Below are positions 16,019 to 25,820 of a stretch of 64,000 nt of DNA, piece by piece; within the stretch, counting starts at the first letter, position 1; the number at the start of each line of letters is the position of its first letter. Source of the stretch: Limnovirga soli (GTDB lineage Bacteria; Bacteroidota; Bacteroidia; Chitinophagales; Chitinophagaceae); assembly GCF_013106755.1 (NCBI RefSeq), contig NZ_WHPF01000015.1:62001-126000 (forward strand), read 5' to 3'. The position numbers and the translations under genes were made by a program. The notes under the pieces were generated by a model, which did no database searches, was not told the DNA's origin, and saw nothing but the letters and a program-made list of their open reading frames with translations.

Positions 16019-18793
16019 TCAATCCGGTTCAAAGCCCAGCATAAAGGTAAACCTTGATGCATCTTTAAGTGAAGAACCAGCACCATAACGGTCAAGACCA
16101 ACACCATAATCAAAGCCAAGTAAACCAAACATAGGCAGGAAGAAACGCATACCTACCCCAACTGATCTTCTTAACTGGAATGGATTATAATCTTTAAAAG
16201 AATACCATCCATTGGCTGCTTCAAAAAAGGTTAATCCATAAATAGTACTGCTTGCACTGGTACTAAACGGATAACGCAATTCCATAGTATATTTATTAAA
16301 CATGGTAAAATACTGCGAAGCGCCCTGCTGATCTGGATTTACCCGTGGATCAGACGTTTGATATACAGGATATCCACGATGTGCCACAATATCATATCCT
16401 AATAAAGCATAGTTATTACTTAAACCTGCATCACCCACCTGAAAACGTTCAAACGGAGATGTATTTAAATCGTTATTGTATTTACCAAGATAACCAAACT
16501 TAGCTGCCAGTTTTAGCACAAATTGTTTATTGTGCTCCTCACCTTTGGGCTTACCAATAGGTAAATACCATTCACCTGTAAAGCGCCACTTATGGTATTC
16601 AATTAATTTATAAGGGTTTTCTGCATTTACCAGGTTTTTATCTATTAGCGAGAATGGAGGGGTAACCGCTACACTTAATGAAAGGTTAGAACCACTTCTT
16701 GGAAATATCTGCTGATCCAAAGAGTACCTGCTCATCGTAAATTTCAGGTTGATATTATTAGAATACCCGTTTCTAAACAAAGAACCATCTTTTAGTGCCA
16801 AACTACGGTCAATGGCATAGTTCTTTAACGTATATCTGGCATAGTTGGCACTTACACCCATTGAAAAATAATCATCCGGCCATTTTAACTGCTTTTGAAA
16901 ACCAAGCGAAAAACCCGTTGTTTTAAAAAAGGATGTATCTGCCGCCTGACGCTCATATTGGCCAGTATAAGGATTATAGGCATTGGCAAATTTTGTATCG
17001 TATAAACTTACAGTAAGTGTATTACGCTTTTTGCCACCTAACCATGGTTCGGTGAACGATACATTGTAGGAGCGGTAGGCACGTCCATTACTTTGCATAC
17101 GAATACTTAATTTTTGTCCATCGCCTACCGGCAAAGGATCCCATGCCTCTTTGTGCAGAATATTTCTAATTGAGAAATTATTAAACGATACGCCCAGGGT
17201 TCCTGTTAAACCAATACCTCCACCAAAACCAGCACTTAGTTCCAGCTGGTCACTAGATTTCTCAACTACACCCCAGGTAACGTCAACAGTTCCATCATCT
17301 GGATTGGGTACAATAGTGGGGGTAATTTTTTCCTGATCGAAAAAACTTAGGTTGGCAATCTCTCTTTGAGAACGGATAACATCTGTACGGCTGAACTTTT
17401 CACCCGGCAATGTTCTCAATTCCCTGCGTATAACATATTCTTTGGTACGATCGTTACCGGTAATTCTGATATTCTTAAAGGTTGCCTGTGAGCCCTCTCT
17501 TATATGTATTTCAAAATCAATGGTATCTTCGTAAACAGCTGTTTCAATAGGGTCTACCTGAAAAAATAAATACCCATCATCCATATAAAGGCCACTAATA
17601 TCACCTCCCTCGGGAGCTACATTTTTACCTAATTTTTTATTTAATAAATCAAGGTTATAAGTATCTCCTTTATGAATACCTAAAACTGCTGTAAGTAAAG
17701 AATCAGGATATTTTGTGGCACCGCGCCATACTATATTGCCAAAATAGTATTTATGCCCTTCTTCCAGTTTAATATTGATGTTCATATTACCCTTGGCAGT
17801 ATTGTACAATGTATCTTTTACAATATTGGCATCACGGTAACCAAGTGAGTTGTAATAATTAATTATTTTCTCTTTGTCTTCTTCGTACTTCTTATCATTG
17901 AATTTAGCTGAAGTTAGCAGTTTAAGGCGTATATAAGGGTCAACCAGCTTTTTTGATTTTGTGTATGACAAATAGCCCTTATCCTGTAAATATTCACTAA
18001 AACTGTATGCTTCCGGCCTTGCAAAACCTAAAGAATCCCTTGTTGGGAAAAGGGTAAGACGGGTTTTCTCTTTGGTACCCTTCATCTGTTTTTTTAGCTT
18101 AAGGTCATTTACCGTATTATCAATAAAACTAATCTCATCAATTTTTACCTTATTACCCTTTGTTACATATAAATCAAGAATAACCGAATTCTCAAAAGAG
18201 GTATCTTTTTTAATATCAATTCGTGTTTTTACATTTCTAAACCCTTTGTCAAAATAAAAACGGTTTACCGCATCAATAGCGGTTCTCTTCATATTCTCAG
18301 TCACCACCCTCCCAATTATCAAACTTGTTTTTGGCCCCAAATCATCCGCTTCGGATTTGTTTACCCCTTTAAATACATATTTTGATAACCTTGGACGTTC
18401 AGTTACACTTATTTCCAGATAAATATTGTTCCCTTCCAGTTTGGTAATATAAATAGCTACATCACTAAAATAATTTTGAGACCATAGTTTACCAATGGCT
18501 TTCGAAAAATTATCAGCACCGGGTATGGTAATTTCATCCCCTATTGTAATGCCGGATACTGACAATAGCAAAGCTTCGTCAAAATATTTATTACCGGTAA
18601 TCTTTACACCGCCTACCTTATATTTCTGAGGTGTTTTCTGGTTAAAAATATTCAGCAGGTCTGCATCCAGGGAAGTAACAGGTTGTACAGTAGTATCAGC
18701 AGTGTTATTATTTCTAATAAGCACCTGCGCTTTAACACCAAAACCTATAAACGTAAACGAAATAAACGCTAAGTATCTGTAAAATCGCTGCAT
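16019..18793 (-). CDS. bamA: outer membrane assembly factor BamA
   Basis: This protein (924 residues from the chosen ATG) inserts beta-barrel proteins into the outer membrane. The start at 18793 gives a good signal peptide (MQRFYRYLAFISFTFIGFGVKAQ); an in-frame ATG at 18847 would add 18 residues before it. Several POTRA repeats follow, seen as strands such as KVGGVKITGNKYFDEALLL, YVFKGVNKSEADDL, KIDEISFIDNTVNDLKL and FKNIRITGNDRTKEYVIRRE. The C-terminal Omp85 barrel begins near FGGGIGLTG and ends in the aromatic FTFMLGFEPD. SFTEPWLGG is close to the family's conserved FTEPWLFG. It sits between uppS and two ompH chaperone genes, its usual context. Confidence 0.95.
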   Translation of the reverse strand: MQRFYRYLAFISFTFIGFGVKAQVLIRNNNTADTTVQPVTSLDADLLNIFNQKTPQKYKVGGVKITGNKYFDEALLLSVSGITIGDEITIPGADNFSKAIGKLWSQNYFSDVAIYITKLEGNNIYLEISVTERPRLSKYVFKGVNKSEADDLGPKTSLIIGRVVTENMKRTAIDAVNRFYFDKGFRNVKTRIDIKKDTSFENSVILDLYVTKGNKVKIDEISFIDNTVNDLKLKKQMKGTKEKTRLTLFPTRDSLGFARPEAYSFSEYLQDKGYLSYTKSKKLVDPYIRLKLLTSAKFNDKKYEEDKEKIINYYNSLGYRDANIVKDTLYNTAKGNMNINIKLEEGHKYYFGNIVWRGATKYPDSLLTAVLGIHKGDTYNLDLLNKKLGKNVAPEGGDISGLYMDDGYLFFQVDPIETAVYEDTIDFEIHIREGSQATFKNIRITGNDRTKEYVIRRELRTLPGEKFSRTDVIRSQREIANLSFFDQEKITPTIVPNPDDGTVDVTWGVVEKSSDQLELSAGFGGGIGLTGTLGVSFNNFSIRNILHKEAWDPLPVGDGQKLSIRMQSNGRAYRSYNVSFTEPWLGGKKRNTLTVSLYDTKFANAYNPYTGQYERQAADTSFFKTTGFSLGFQKQLKWPDDYFSMGVSANYARYTLKNYAIDRSLALKDGSLFRNGYSNNINLKFTMSRYSLDQQIFPRSGSNLSLSVAVTPPFSLIDKNLVNAENPYKLIEYHKWRFTGEWYLPIGKPKGEEHNKQFVLKLAAKFGYLGKYNNDLNTSPFERFQVGDAGLSNNYALLGYDIVAHRGYPVYQTSDPRVNPDQQGASQYFTMFNKYTMELRYPFSTSASSTIYGLTFFEAANGWYSFKDYNPFQLRRSVGVGMRFFLPMFGLLGFDYGVGLDRYGAGSSLKDASRFTFMLGFEPD

Positions 18794-18930
18794 CCGGGTG
18801 ATAATTTGATTGTTATTTCTTAAGCTACAAAGCTTTTGAAGCAACATTTATGTTTAAGTGGGGCAAATTAAAAGTATTATTCAGAATTGTATCAGAACTG
18901 TTTGTTAAAACGAACTGTTTACATCTACAT

Positions 18931-19692
18931 TTAATGGCTAACACCTGTATGTAACAGCTGGTCGCTGGTTTTACCAAATCTTCTTTCCCTGCCCTGAAAG
19001 TCAATAATGGCCTCATATAAATTCTTTTTTCTAAAGTCCGGCCAGCGAACATCAGTAAAATAAAGTTCAGCATACGCCAGTTGATACAACAAGAAATTGC
19101 TAATCCTAAACTCACCGCTGGTACGTATCATCAACTCAGGATCAGGAAAATCACTGGTAGACAAATAAGCTTCCAGCGTTTCATTGTTAATAGTTTCCGG
19201 GTTAATTTTTCCGGCTGCCACATCTATACCAATTTTTTTAACGGCATTTACCAATTCCCAGCGGCTGCTATAGCTTAAGGCCATTATCAGGTTCATGCCA
19301 TTATTATCCTTGGTTTCTGCTAATACCTCGGCCAATCCATTACGGGCATGTTCTGGAAGCATTTCAGTATCTCCAATTACACGTAACCTGATATTGTTTT
19401 TCTTCAAAACAGGCGCTTCTTTTTTCATATTTTCTACCAAAAGCTCCATTAATCCACTTACCTCATGTGCAGGCCTATCCCAGTTTTCGGTACTAAATGC
19501 ATAAAGCGTAAGGTATTCCAACCCTAATTCTACAGCGCCCTCAACTATGTTTCTTACACTTTCAACCCCATGAAAATGGCCATATAACCTATCCTGGCCC
19601 TTTTCTTTGGCCCAACGCCCGTTGCCATCCATAATAATGGCCACATGCTTTGGTAAACGGCTTTTATCAATTTTTTCTATTAACTCCTGCAT
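18931..19692 (-). CDS. uppS: isoprenyl (undecaprenyl) diphosphate synthase
   Basis: This 253-residue cis-prenyltransferase makes the C55 lipid carrier used for peptidoglycan and for polysaccharide repeat units such as those of the nearby locus. Motifs in order are HVAIIMDGNGRWAK with the catalytic Asp near residue 22, GHFHGVESVRNIVE, LTLYAFSTENWDRP, and near the C-terminus RTSGEFRISNFLLYQLAYAE followed by WPDF. RTSGE differs from the commoner RTGGE by one residue. The length is normal. It lies 137 bp upstream of bamA on the same strand. A TAATTTTG box just upstream fits the local promoter type. Confidence 0.96.
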   Translation of the reverse strand: MQELIEKIDKSRLPKHVAIIMDGNGRWAKEKGQDRLYGHFHGVESVRNIVEGAVELGLEYLTLYAFSTENWDRPAHEVSGLMELLVENMKKEAPVLKKNNIRLRVIGDTEMLPEHARNGLAEVLAETKDNNGMNLIMALSYSSRWELVNAVKKIGIDVAAGKINPETINNETLEAYLSTSDFPDPELMIRTSGEFRISNFLLYQLAYAELYFTDVRWPDFRKKNLYEAIIDFQGRERRFGKTSDQLLHTGVSH

Positions 19693-19714
19693 ATACCCGG
19701 TATATTAAAGTGGG

Positions 19715-19722
19715 CAAAATTA
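19715..19722 (-). promoter_or_regulatory. possible uppS -7 box
   Basis: TAATTTTG on the minus strand fits TAnnTTTG, 23 bases before the start codon. No convincing -33 element was seen. Confidence 0.45.
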
Positions 19723-19833
19723 ACAAAATACCCGGCTTTTGCCCATTTAAAGTATTTGGCATCAATTTAAACAAGTTTACTGCAATTGATTTGCTTAAAA
19801 TTTACAAAATAATTTACCCAAATTAACTCTCAA

Positions 19834-19922
19834 TGGGCGTTGCCCTTGAGGGCCGGGCTTTCCGTTGCAAGTCCTCGCTCACTGCGTTCGCTGCGGGCTT
19901 TTCACTGCAATCCCTAACGCAA
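19834..19922 (-). repeat. family 2 structured repeat, copy 1
   Basis: Read on the minus strand it opens with TTGCGTTAGGGATTGCAGTG and closes with AACGCCCA. The second hairpin is GCCC-TCAA-GGGC. The first variable segment is almost identical to that of copy 2, only 1.8 kb away, so these two copies are close relatives in opposite orientation. Confidence 0.88.
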
Positions 19923-20008
19923 AAAAGGCAGGTAAGTGCGTATCAATAAAACTAAATAATTAAAAATGCTATTAGTTAAGAATGCTGTAATTGACGATAA
20001 AATCAAAT

Positions 20009-20043
20009 AAAAAAGCCATACCAACATAATGCTGGTATGGCTT
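20009..20043 (-). terminator. terminator of the Gfo/Idh/MocA-type gene
   Basis: An 11-bp stem (AAGCCATACCA/TGGTATGGCTT) with a nine-base loop is followed on the minus strand by TTTTATTTGA. It lies 20 bp past the stop codon. Confidence 0.85.
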
Positions 20044-20062
20044 CTATCACTAATATATATAT

Positions 20063-21517
20063 TTAAACACCAAGGCTCCAGCCTTCACGGTAAGTACGTT
20101 TTACAAACTGGTTGGCATCTTCAAAATTGGTAATCTTCATATTCGGACCATCCCACAGCAATTTAATATTACGGCCCGGATAATCAAATTCACCATTTTT
20201 TGCCTTCTTCTTAATATCATAACTGCGAATAGCCAGGTTACCCATTAATACGCTCTCTGTTAATGGACCAGCAATATCAAAATGTGAACTCAGGTTTTTA
20301 GCTTTATCACTGCCATAGCCTGCCATTGCAGCTTCTACCCAGGCAGCATAGTGGCCTTCATCACCTCCCGGTACACGGGCTATAGTTTGTGGCACTACTG
20401 TTTCTTTGGTACGCGATGTAGGTAATAATTGAGGGTTAATACCATATGTACCACACATCATATTGCCCTTGCTACCAAGGAAAATAGCCCCATTACCACC
20501 ATCACCCATTTCTTCGTTTGGACCAAGTTCGGCTGGCCTTTCTGGTTGTATACCACCATCCATCCAATGCAATTTTAGCTCTTTGCCATTAGGACGCTGG
20601 AATGTGAGAATAATATGAGAAGCAATAGGCCCACTCTCAGGGAAATAGCCCTTTTGCCAGTTTTGAATATATTTTGTAGCCACGCTGCATTCTGCTGCCA
20701 CCGGGTAACCTAAGCCCAAAACGGCAAATGCGGGTGCCATAATATGGCAAGCCATATCGCCCAATGCGCCGGTACCATAATCCCACCAGCCGCGCCAATT
20801 AAATGGTAGCATGGCATCAAAATAATCTCTTTGCGGTGCTGTACCCAGCCATAAATCAAAATTAAGTTCTTTAGGTATAGGCGATGACGTGGTAGGCCTT
20901 GCTACGCCTTGCGGCCAAATTGGTCTATCGGTATAACAATAAATAGTATGTACATCACCTATAATGCCGGCATTATACCAATCCTGTAATTGCCTTACGC
21001 CATCACCACTACTACCCTGGTTACCCATTTGGGTTACTACTTTATACCGGTGTGCTGCCTGTGTAAGCATACGGGCTTCGTAAATATCGTGTGTTAGTGG
21101 CTTTTGCACGTATACATGCTTGTTTAGCTGCATGGCTGCCATGGCGGCAACTGCGTGTGTATGATCTGGTGTAGATACAGAAACTGCATCAATTGATTTA
21201 CCTTCTTTGGCCAGCATTTCCCTGAAATCGGTATAATATTTTGCTTTGGGATAATTTTTACGGCTGGCTACAGATTGCCTGTCGTCTACATCGCATAGAA
21301 AACCAATTTCGGCCTTTCCACTTTTATAAAAATTCCACAAATCACTTTCACCTTTACCTCCTGCGCCAATACCTGCAATAACCAGTTTATCGCTGGGTGC
21401 AACAAAACCACGACCCAATACATGGCGTGGTACAATATAAAAACCTGCCATGGCTGCTCCGGCATTTTTAATAAAATTTCTGCGTGAATTGCTTCCTGAT
21501 TTTTTGTTGTTGTTCAT
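20063..21517 (-). CDS. Tat-exported Gfo/Idh/MocA-family oxidoreductase
   Basis: This 484-residue protein has a twin-arginine signal (NSRRNFIKNAGAAMAGFYIV, from residue 10), so it is probably exported already folded. The NAD(P)-binding Rossmann domain follows with LVIAGIGAGGKGESDLW, then GFLCDVD and the family-typical VSTPDHTHAVAA and KHVYVQKPLTHDIYEARML, which contains the conserved E/Q-K-P motif. The second half (for example NFDLWLGTAP and WRGWWDYGTGALGDMACH) matches the large secreted subgroup common in Bacteroidota that works on carbohydrates or cyclitols. The exact substrate is not known. Its transcription unit seems to be single, ended by a clear terminator. Confidence 0.9.
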   Translation of the reverse strand: MNNNKKSGSNSRRNFIKNAGAAMAGFYIVPRHVLGRGFVAPSDKLVIAGIGAGGKGESDLWNFYKSGKAEIGFLCDVDDRQSVASRKNYPKAKYYTDFREMLAKEGKSIDAVSVSTPDHTHAVAAMAAMQLNKHVYVQKPLTHDIYEARMLTQAAHRYKVVTQMGNQGSSGDGVRQLQDWYNAGIIGDVHTIYCYTDRPIWPQGVARPTTSSPIPKELNFDLWLGTAPQRDYFDAMLPFNWRGWWDYGTGALGDMACHIMAPAFAVLGLGYPVAAECSVATKYIQNWQKGYFPESGPIASHIILTFQRPNGKELKLHWMDGGIQPERPAELGPNEEMGDGGNGAIFLGSKGNMMCGTYGINPQLLPTSRTKETVVPQTIARVPGGDEGHYAAWVEAAMAGYGSDKAKNLSSHFDIAGPLTESVLMGNLAIRSYDIKKKAKNGEFDYPGRNIKLLWDGPNMKITNFEDANQFVKRTYREGWSLGV

Positions 21518-21822
21518 GGAATAAAATGCTCGTTAGAAATGAAAGAATAAATTAGTGGCATGAATTTAAGGCAATTACATGTTGTGAAAAAAATAAAAGT
21601 ATGGATGGGTAATTTTTGAACAGAAGCGGGTAAATAAAAAATCAAAATTCACTTTGCTATAACAATGTTGTAAAATGTTTAGCTGCTTTTGGCTGTTGCG
21701 TTAGGGATTGCAGTGAAAAGCCCGCAGCGAACGCAGTGAGTGAGGACTTGCAACGGAAAGCCCGGCCCTTAAGGGCAACGCCCATTGTATTTGCCCAGGC
21801 GCTGCCTTTTAATTAGGGGAAT
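21518..21822. other. intergenic region with a family 2 repeat
   Basis: Apart from family 2 repeat copy 2 (21696-21785) and AT-rich sequence upstream of the Tat-exported oxidoreductase gene, nothing was recognised in these 305 bp. Confidence 0.6.
21696..21785 (+). repeat. family 2 structured repeat, copy 2
   Basis: Opens with TTGCGTTAGGGATTGCAGTG, then AAAAGCCCG. A second similar module reads GGACTTGCAACGGAAAGCCC. The second hairpin is the palindrome GCCCTTAAGGGC, and the end is AACGCCCA. Confidence 0.9.
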
Positions 21823-23349
21823 TTAAATAAGTTCTCCTTTTAAAAATTTATTCCAGTCTTCTAACATGCGGCCTTTTAATACACGGGGAAATTTGTGCTG
21901 GCCGCCAATTTTGCCTTTTAACCGCATAAACTCCATGAAACGTTCTTCTGGTAAAACATCCAGAAATACCTGTTGTAATGCACTGTTTCTTTCTACAGCG
22001 TAATCATCGTTTATTTCTTTTAGCTTTTCGTCTATTTTAACGCGCAGGGTCTCTGCATTAATGGCATCATCGCTGGCTACATACCAATGGTGGGCAAAGA
22101 ATGTGCCATGCGGTTTGCCTACTACGGTATACTCGGGTATACACACATTCATTTCGTTGCTTACTATTTGTATGGCTTTGTTCATATTATCCACACTCAG
22201 GTGCTCGCCAACCAGACTTAGAAAATGTTTGGTACGGCCGGTGATGACTATTTCGCAACGCTCTTTATCGGTAAACTTAATGGTATCGCCAATAAGATAG
22301 CGCCAGGTGCCGGCGCTGGTGCTGATTAACAGTGCATAATCTTTACCCTCCTCTACTTCATGTATCATTAAAGTTTCGGGGTTGGCTACCAAATCTCCAT
22401 TATCGTCGAAATTTTTATAATCGAAGGGTACAAACTCGTGAAATATATGCTCGTTGGTAACCAGCCGCATACCGGTGGCATGCTGCCTATCCTGATAAGC
22501 AATAAAACCTTCGCTGGCCAGATAGGTTTCTATATAAGTAATGGGTTTACCCAGCAATTTTTCAAAGCCTTTTTTATAAGGTTCGAAGCTTACGCCGCCA
22601 TGCACAAAAAAATCGAGGTCTGGCCAAATATCGTGTATAGTGTTGAGTTGATAGCGCTCAATAATCTTTTCCATACACATTTGTATCCAGGCTGGCACGC
22701 CTACTACAAAACCAATATCCCAATGAGGAGCATGTTCAACAATTTCTTCCAGCTTTTTCTCCCAATCTTTTTCTTTAGCAATTTTTTTGCCTGGCTTATA
22801 AAACGGTTGAAACCAAAAAGGGGCTTTTTTTGCAGTAATGCCACTTAAATCCCCGGAATAGTATCCGGCGCCTTTTTGTAATGCCGTACTGCCTCCAATC
22901 ATTAGCCAACCTTTGCCTATTGAACGGATGGGAATATCGTGGTAATTACGCAAACTAAGCAACTGCTTTATCATAACATAGCGGTTGCCTTTTAATAAAT
23001 CGCTGGTAATGGGAATGTATTTACTTGAAGATTCGCTGGTGCCACTGCTTAGTGCATAGTATTTTATTTTACCCGGCCAACAAATATCTGGTTTGCCTTC
23101 CAGGGTTTTATGCCACCATTCAGTATAAATGCGGTTATAATTATATATAGGCACCATATCCTGGAATTTTTTTCCGGGATGTTTGCTCATTAAAATTTCG
23201 TCGAATTTAAAATGCTGACCAAACTCGGTAAATCTGGCTTTGCGTAGCAATTTTTTTAAAACACGCAACTGTTGCCAGCGAAGATCGTTTGTAGGCAATC
23301 GTAGCGCTTTTGCAACACTATTTGGTAACTGTATGTCAAATAATGGCAT
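21823..23349 (-). CDS. GH3-family (auxin-responsive promoter-like) acyl-adenylating protein
   Basis: This 508-residue protein belongs to the GH3 branch of the adenylate-forming superfamily. The N-terminal domain has RKARFTEFGQHFKFDEI and the ATP-binding loop YALSSGTSESSSKYIPIT (about residues 97-114). Further motifs are YLASEGFIAYQ and LIGDTIKFTDKERCEIVITGRTKHFLSLVGEHLS, the hinge before the C-terminal lid. Plant GH3 enzymes join amino acids to jasmonate or auxin; the role of bacterial ones, common in Bacteroidota, is not settled. It presumably activates a carboxylic acid with ATP and transfers it to an amine. It has no signal peptide and stands alone on the minus strand, with the next gene 150 bp upstream. 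Confidence 0.88.
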   Translation of the reverse strand: MPLFDIQLPNSVAKALRLPTNDLRWQQLRVLKKLLRKARFTEFGQHFKFDEILMSKHPGKKFQDMVPIYNYNRIYTEWWHKTLEGKPDICWPGKIKYYALSSGTSESSSKYIPITSDLLKGNRYVMIKQLLSLRNYHDIPIRSIGKGWLMIGGSTALQKGAGYYSGDLSGITAKKAPFWFQPFYKPGKKIAKEKDWEKKLEEIVEHAPHWDIGFVVGVPAWIQMCMEKIIERYQLNTIHDIWPDLDFFVHGGVSFEPYKKGFEKLLGKPITYIETYLASEGFIAYQDRQHATGMRLVTNEHIFHEFVPFDYKNFDDNGDLVANPETLMIHEVEEGKDYALLISTSAGTWRYLIGDTIKFTDKERCEIVITGRTKHFLSLVGEHLSVDNMNKAIQIVSNEMNVCIPEYTVVGKPHGTFFAHHWYVASDDAINAETLRVKIDEKLKEINDDYAVERNSALQQVFLDVLPEERFMEFMRLKGKIGGQHKFPRVLKGRMLEDWNKFLKGELI

Positions 23350-23499
23350 TTTATAAGCGTTTAATAAAAAACGAAACTACGTTAAAAGCAATTAGTTTGT
23401 ATACCGCTTAATAAAATTATAGAACAGTCATTAGTTTTTAGCCTTATTACCTGCATTGCTACCCTAATTTATTGTTATTCTATTTACGGATATAATAAA

Positions 23500-24684
23500 T
23501 TAGGTGGCGTTATACACTATACCTGTGCTTTTACCGTGCTGACTGCCAACAATACTGCTGGTTGCGGCACCATGCCACAAAAACAAACCAGCTTTCTTTT
23601 GCTTTGCAAGGCATTCAATGGCTGCTGAATAAGTTAAACCCCCTGTACATAAAACGATTATTTCATTGTTAGTTGGCAGTTTATCTAGGGTTTCAATAGA
23701 CTGAAAACTTGCATTTGAATGGTATTGCCTTAAAATATTGGCGGCATTAGCCGTGCAGGTTTTATCTCCTACCAGCATATAATTGGTTTGCATTTCATTT
23801 CTGCTGCTTCGAAGGGTATTGGTGAAAAGCCTTACCGGGGCCATGATTAAACTTAGCAAAGCCCTGCTGTAAATACCGGCCTTTAATAGGAATTGCATTA
23901 TAAAGGCGAAAGCCCCGGTATAATGTTTATTTACAAATACAACCATGGCCTGATAAAAAATGCGCACATAATTCAATTTACCTTTGCGTGCACTTTCCCC
24001 TTTAAAATGAATGATACTGGTATTACCCAAATAAAATACCTCTGCTCCGCTTTGCTGTATTCTATAACTCAGGTCTATATCTTCCCCATACATAAAAAAA
24101 GCCTCGTCAAATGCACCAACTTTATCCAGTACCGTTTTGCGCACCATCATAAAAGCGCCGCACAAAACATCTACTTTATGAATGCCATCTTCCATAAGAT
24201 GGCCCAAAGCATACCTGTTAAAAATGGAAGACTTTGGGAAAATTTGTGCTAATCCGCACATTTTAAAAAAAGCAACCCCGGGTGCAGGAAAAGCCCTTTT
24301 ACTCTCGGGTAAGAAATGCCCGCTACCATCCAGCATCTTTACGCCTAACGCACCAACAGTGGGTTTTGCCATAAAAAAATCAAAACATAACTGTAAAGTA
24401 TCTTCCGCAATAATGGTATCGGGGTTTAAAAACAAAACCATTTCTCCTGTACACTGTGCTAATGCCAAATTATTGGCTTTTCCAAAACCCATATTAATGG
24501 TGTTAGCTATAAAATGAACCTGCGGGTATTTTGGTTGCAGGTAGGCTATGCTGCCATCAGTTGAGTTATTATCAACCACCCATACTTCTGCATCAATAGT
24601 TGCAATGCCTTTTACAACTGCACACAGACATTGCTCTAAAAAATATTTAACATTATAATTTACTATGATGATGGATAATCTCAA
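23500..24684 (-). CDS. GT2-family glycosyltransferase with TTG start
   Basis: This 394-residue protein is an inverting GT-A glycosyltransferase, rhamnosyltransferase-like, with LSIIIVNYNVKYFLEQCL, VWVVDNNSTDGSI, the metal-binding-type LFLNPDTI, and GAFMMVRKTVLDKVGAFDE followed by YGEDIDLSYRIQ. After a hydrophobic stretch (about residues 245-285) it has an extra C-terminal region of ~100 residues (NYMLVGDKTCTANAANILRQ to the end) resembling a small Rossmann-like module. The start must be the TTG at 24684, because an in-frame TGA lies four codons upstream and the domain begins at once. It is divergent from the aldo/keto reductase gene. It may add sugars to the same polysaccharide as the locus at 1028-13635, but that is not shown. 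Confidence 0.88.
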   Translation of the reverse strand: MRLSIIIVNYNVKYFLEQCLCAVVKGIATIDAEVWVVDNNSTDGSIAYLQPKYPQVHFIANTINMGFGKANNLALAQCTGEMVLFLNPDTIIAEDTLQLCFDFFMAKPTVGALGVKMLDGSGHFLPESKRAFPAPGVAFFKMCGLAQIFPKSSIFNRYALGHLMEDGIHKVDVLCGAFMMVRKTVLDKVGAFDEAFFMYGEDIDLSYRIQQSGAEVFYLGNTSIIHFKGESARKGKLNYVRIFYQAMVVFVNKHYTGAFAFIMQFLLKAGIYSRALLSLIMAPVRLFTNTLRSSRNEMQTNYMLVGDKTCTANAANILRQYHSNASFQSIETLDKLPTNNEIIVLCTGGLTYSAAIECLAKQKKAGLFLWHGAATSSIVGSQHGKSTGIVYNAT

Positions 24685-24783
24685 GCAAAAATTTCAGTTT
24701 TGTGAAATAAGGGTAAATATAGTAAACCCATCCATTAGTTAGTAAAACCACACTTTCTGCATTACATTACATAAAAAAATACC

Positions 24784-25773
24784 ATGCAAACAAAACCATT
24801 GGGTAAACAAGGATTAACCGCTTCTGCACTCGGACTGGGCTGTATGGGTATGAGTGAATTTTACGGCGCTACCGATGAAACAACTTCTATCAATACCATC
24901 CACCGGGCAATTGACCTAGGCATTACTTTTTTTGACACTGCCGATGCCTACGGACCACATAAGAACGAAGTATTGGTGGGCAAAGCCATTAAAAGCCACA
25001 GAAATAAAATTACTCTGGCCACCAAATTTGGCATTGTAAGAGACCCTGCCAATGCACAACTCAGGGGTTTGAATGGCAAGCCGGAATATGTATTCGCCTC
25101 CTGCGAAGCTAGTCTTAAAAGATTAGGTACAGATGTAATAGACTTATACTATCTGCACCGCAAAGATCCTGCAACACCAATTGAAGAAACAGTTGGCGCT
25201 ATGGCACAACTGGTGCAACAAGGTAAAATAAAAGGCATTGGTTTATCAGAAGTATCATCAGCTACATTACGTAAAGCACATGCCGTTCATCCAATTACCG
25301 CCTTACAAACCGAATACTCTTTATGGAGCCGCGAACCAGAAGATGATATCATTAACACCTCCGAAGAACTGGGTATTGCCTTTGTTGCCTACAGCCCCTT
25401 AGGCCGTGGCTTTTTAACCGGAGAAATTAAAACCGTTAACGATTTTGCACCAGATGATTATCGTAGATTATCACCGCGTTTCCAGGGAGAAAATTTTCAA
25501 AAAAACCTGGATCTTGTAAATAAGATTCAGCAGCTGGCAGCAGCCAAAAACTGCACCGCCTCTCAGCTGGCATTGGCTTGGGTAATGGCTACCTATCCCC
25601 ACGTATTTCCTATTCCCGGCACCAAAAGAATAAAATACCTGGAAGAAAATATTGGCGCACTGGACATACATTTTACTGCCGCAGAAATGGCGGCCATCAA
25701 TGCCATTGCACCAAAAAATATAGCCAGTGGGTTACGCTACCCCGAAGCAATGATGGGTTCCATAAATCAGTAG
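24784..25773 (+). CDS. aldo/keto reductase
   Basis: This 329-residue protein is an NADPH-dependent (beta/alpha)8-barrel reductase. It opens with [20 protein letters not shown], has the catalytic Asp-Tyr pair in [14 protein letters not shown], the Lys in ITLATKFG and the His in [10 protein letters not shown], completing the D-Y-K-H tetrad. The cofactor-binding C-terminal part includes [19 protein letters not shown]. This sequence is close to the AKR13-like group that reduces aldehydes and methylglyoxal. It is cytosolic, with a length normal for the family. It appears to be a single-gene unit, with a family 1 repeat after it. Confidence 0.93.
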   Translation: MQTKPLGKQGLTASALGLGCMGMSEFYGATDETTSINTIHRAIDLGITFFDTADAYGPHKNEVLVGKAIKSHRNKITLATKFGIVRDPANAQLRGLNGKPEYVFASCEASLKRLGTDVIDLYYLHRKDPATPIEETVGAMAQLVQQGKIKGIGLSEVSSATLRKAHAVHPITALQTEYSLWSREPEDDIINTSEELGIAFVAYSPLGRGFLTGEIKTVNDFAPDDYRRLSPRFQGENFQKNLDLVNKIQQLAAAKNCTASQLALAWVMATYPHVFPIPGTKRIKYLEENIGALDIHFTAAEMAAINAIAPKNIASGLRYPEAMMGSINQ

Positions 25774-25820
25774 CGTAAATAAGGATAGTAGTTTTTGTAC
25801 CAGGCAGTAAAACATGGTTC

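Larger units (their letters stand above)
19693..20062. other. intergenic region with a family 2 repeat
   Basis: This 370-bp gap contains the possible uppS -7 box (19715-19722), family 2 repeat copy 1 (19834-19922) and the terminator of the next minus-strand gene (20009-20043). No gene is seen. Confidence 0.7.
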
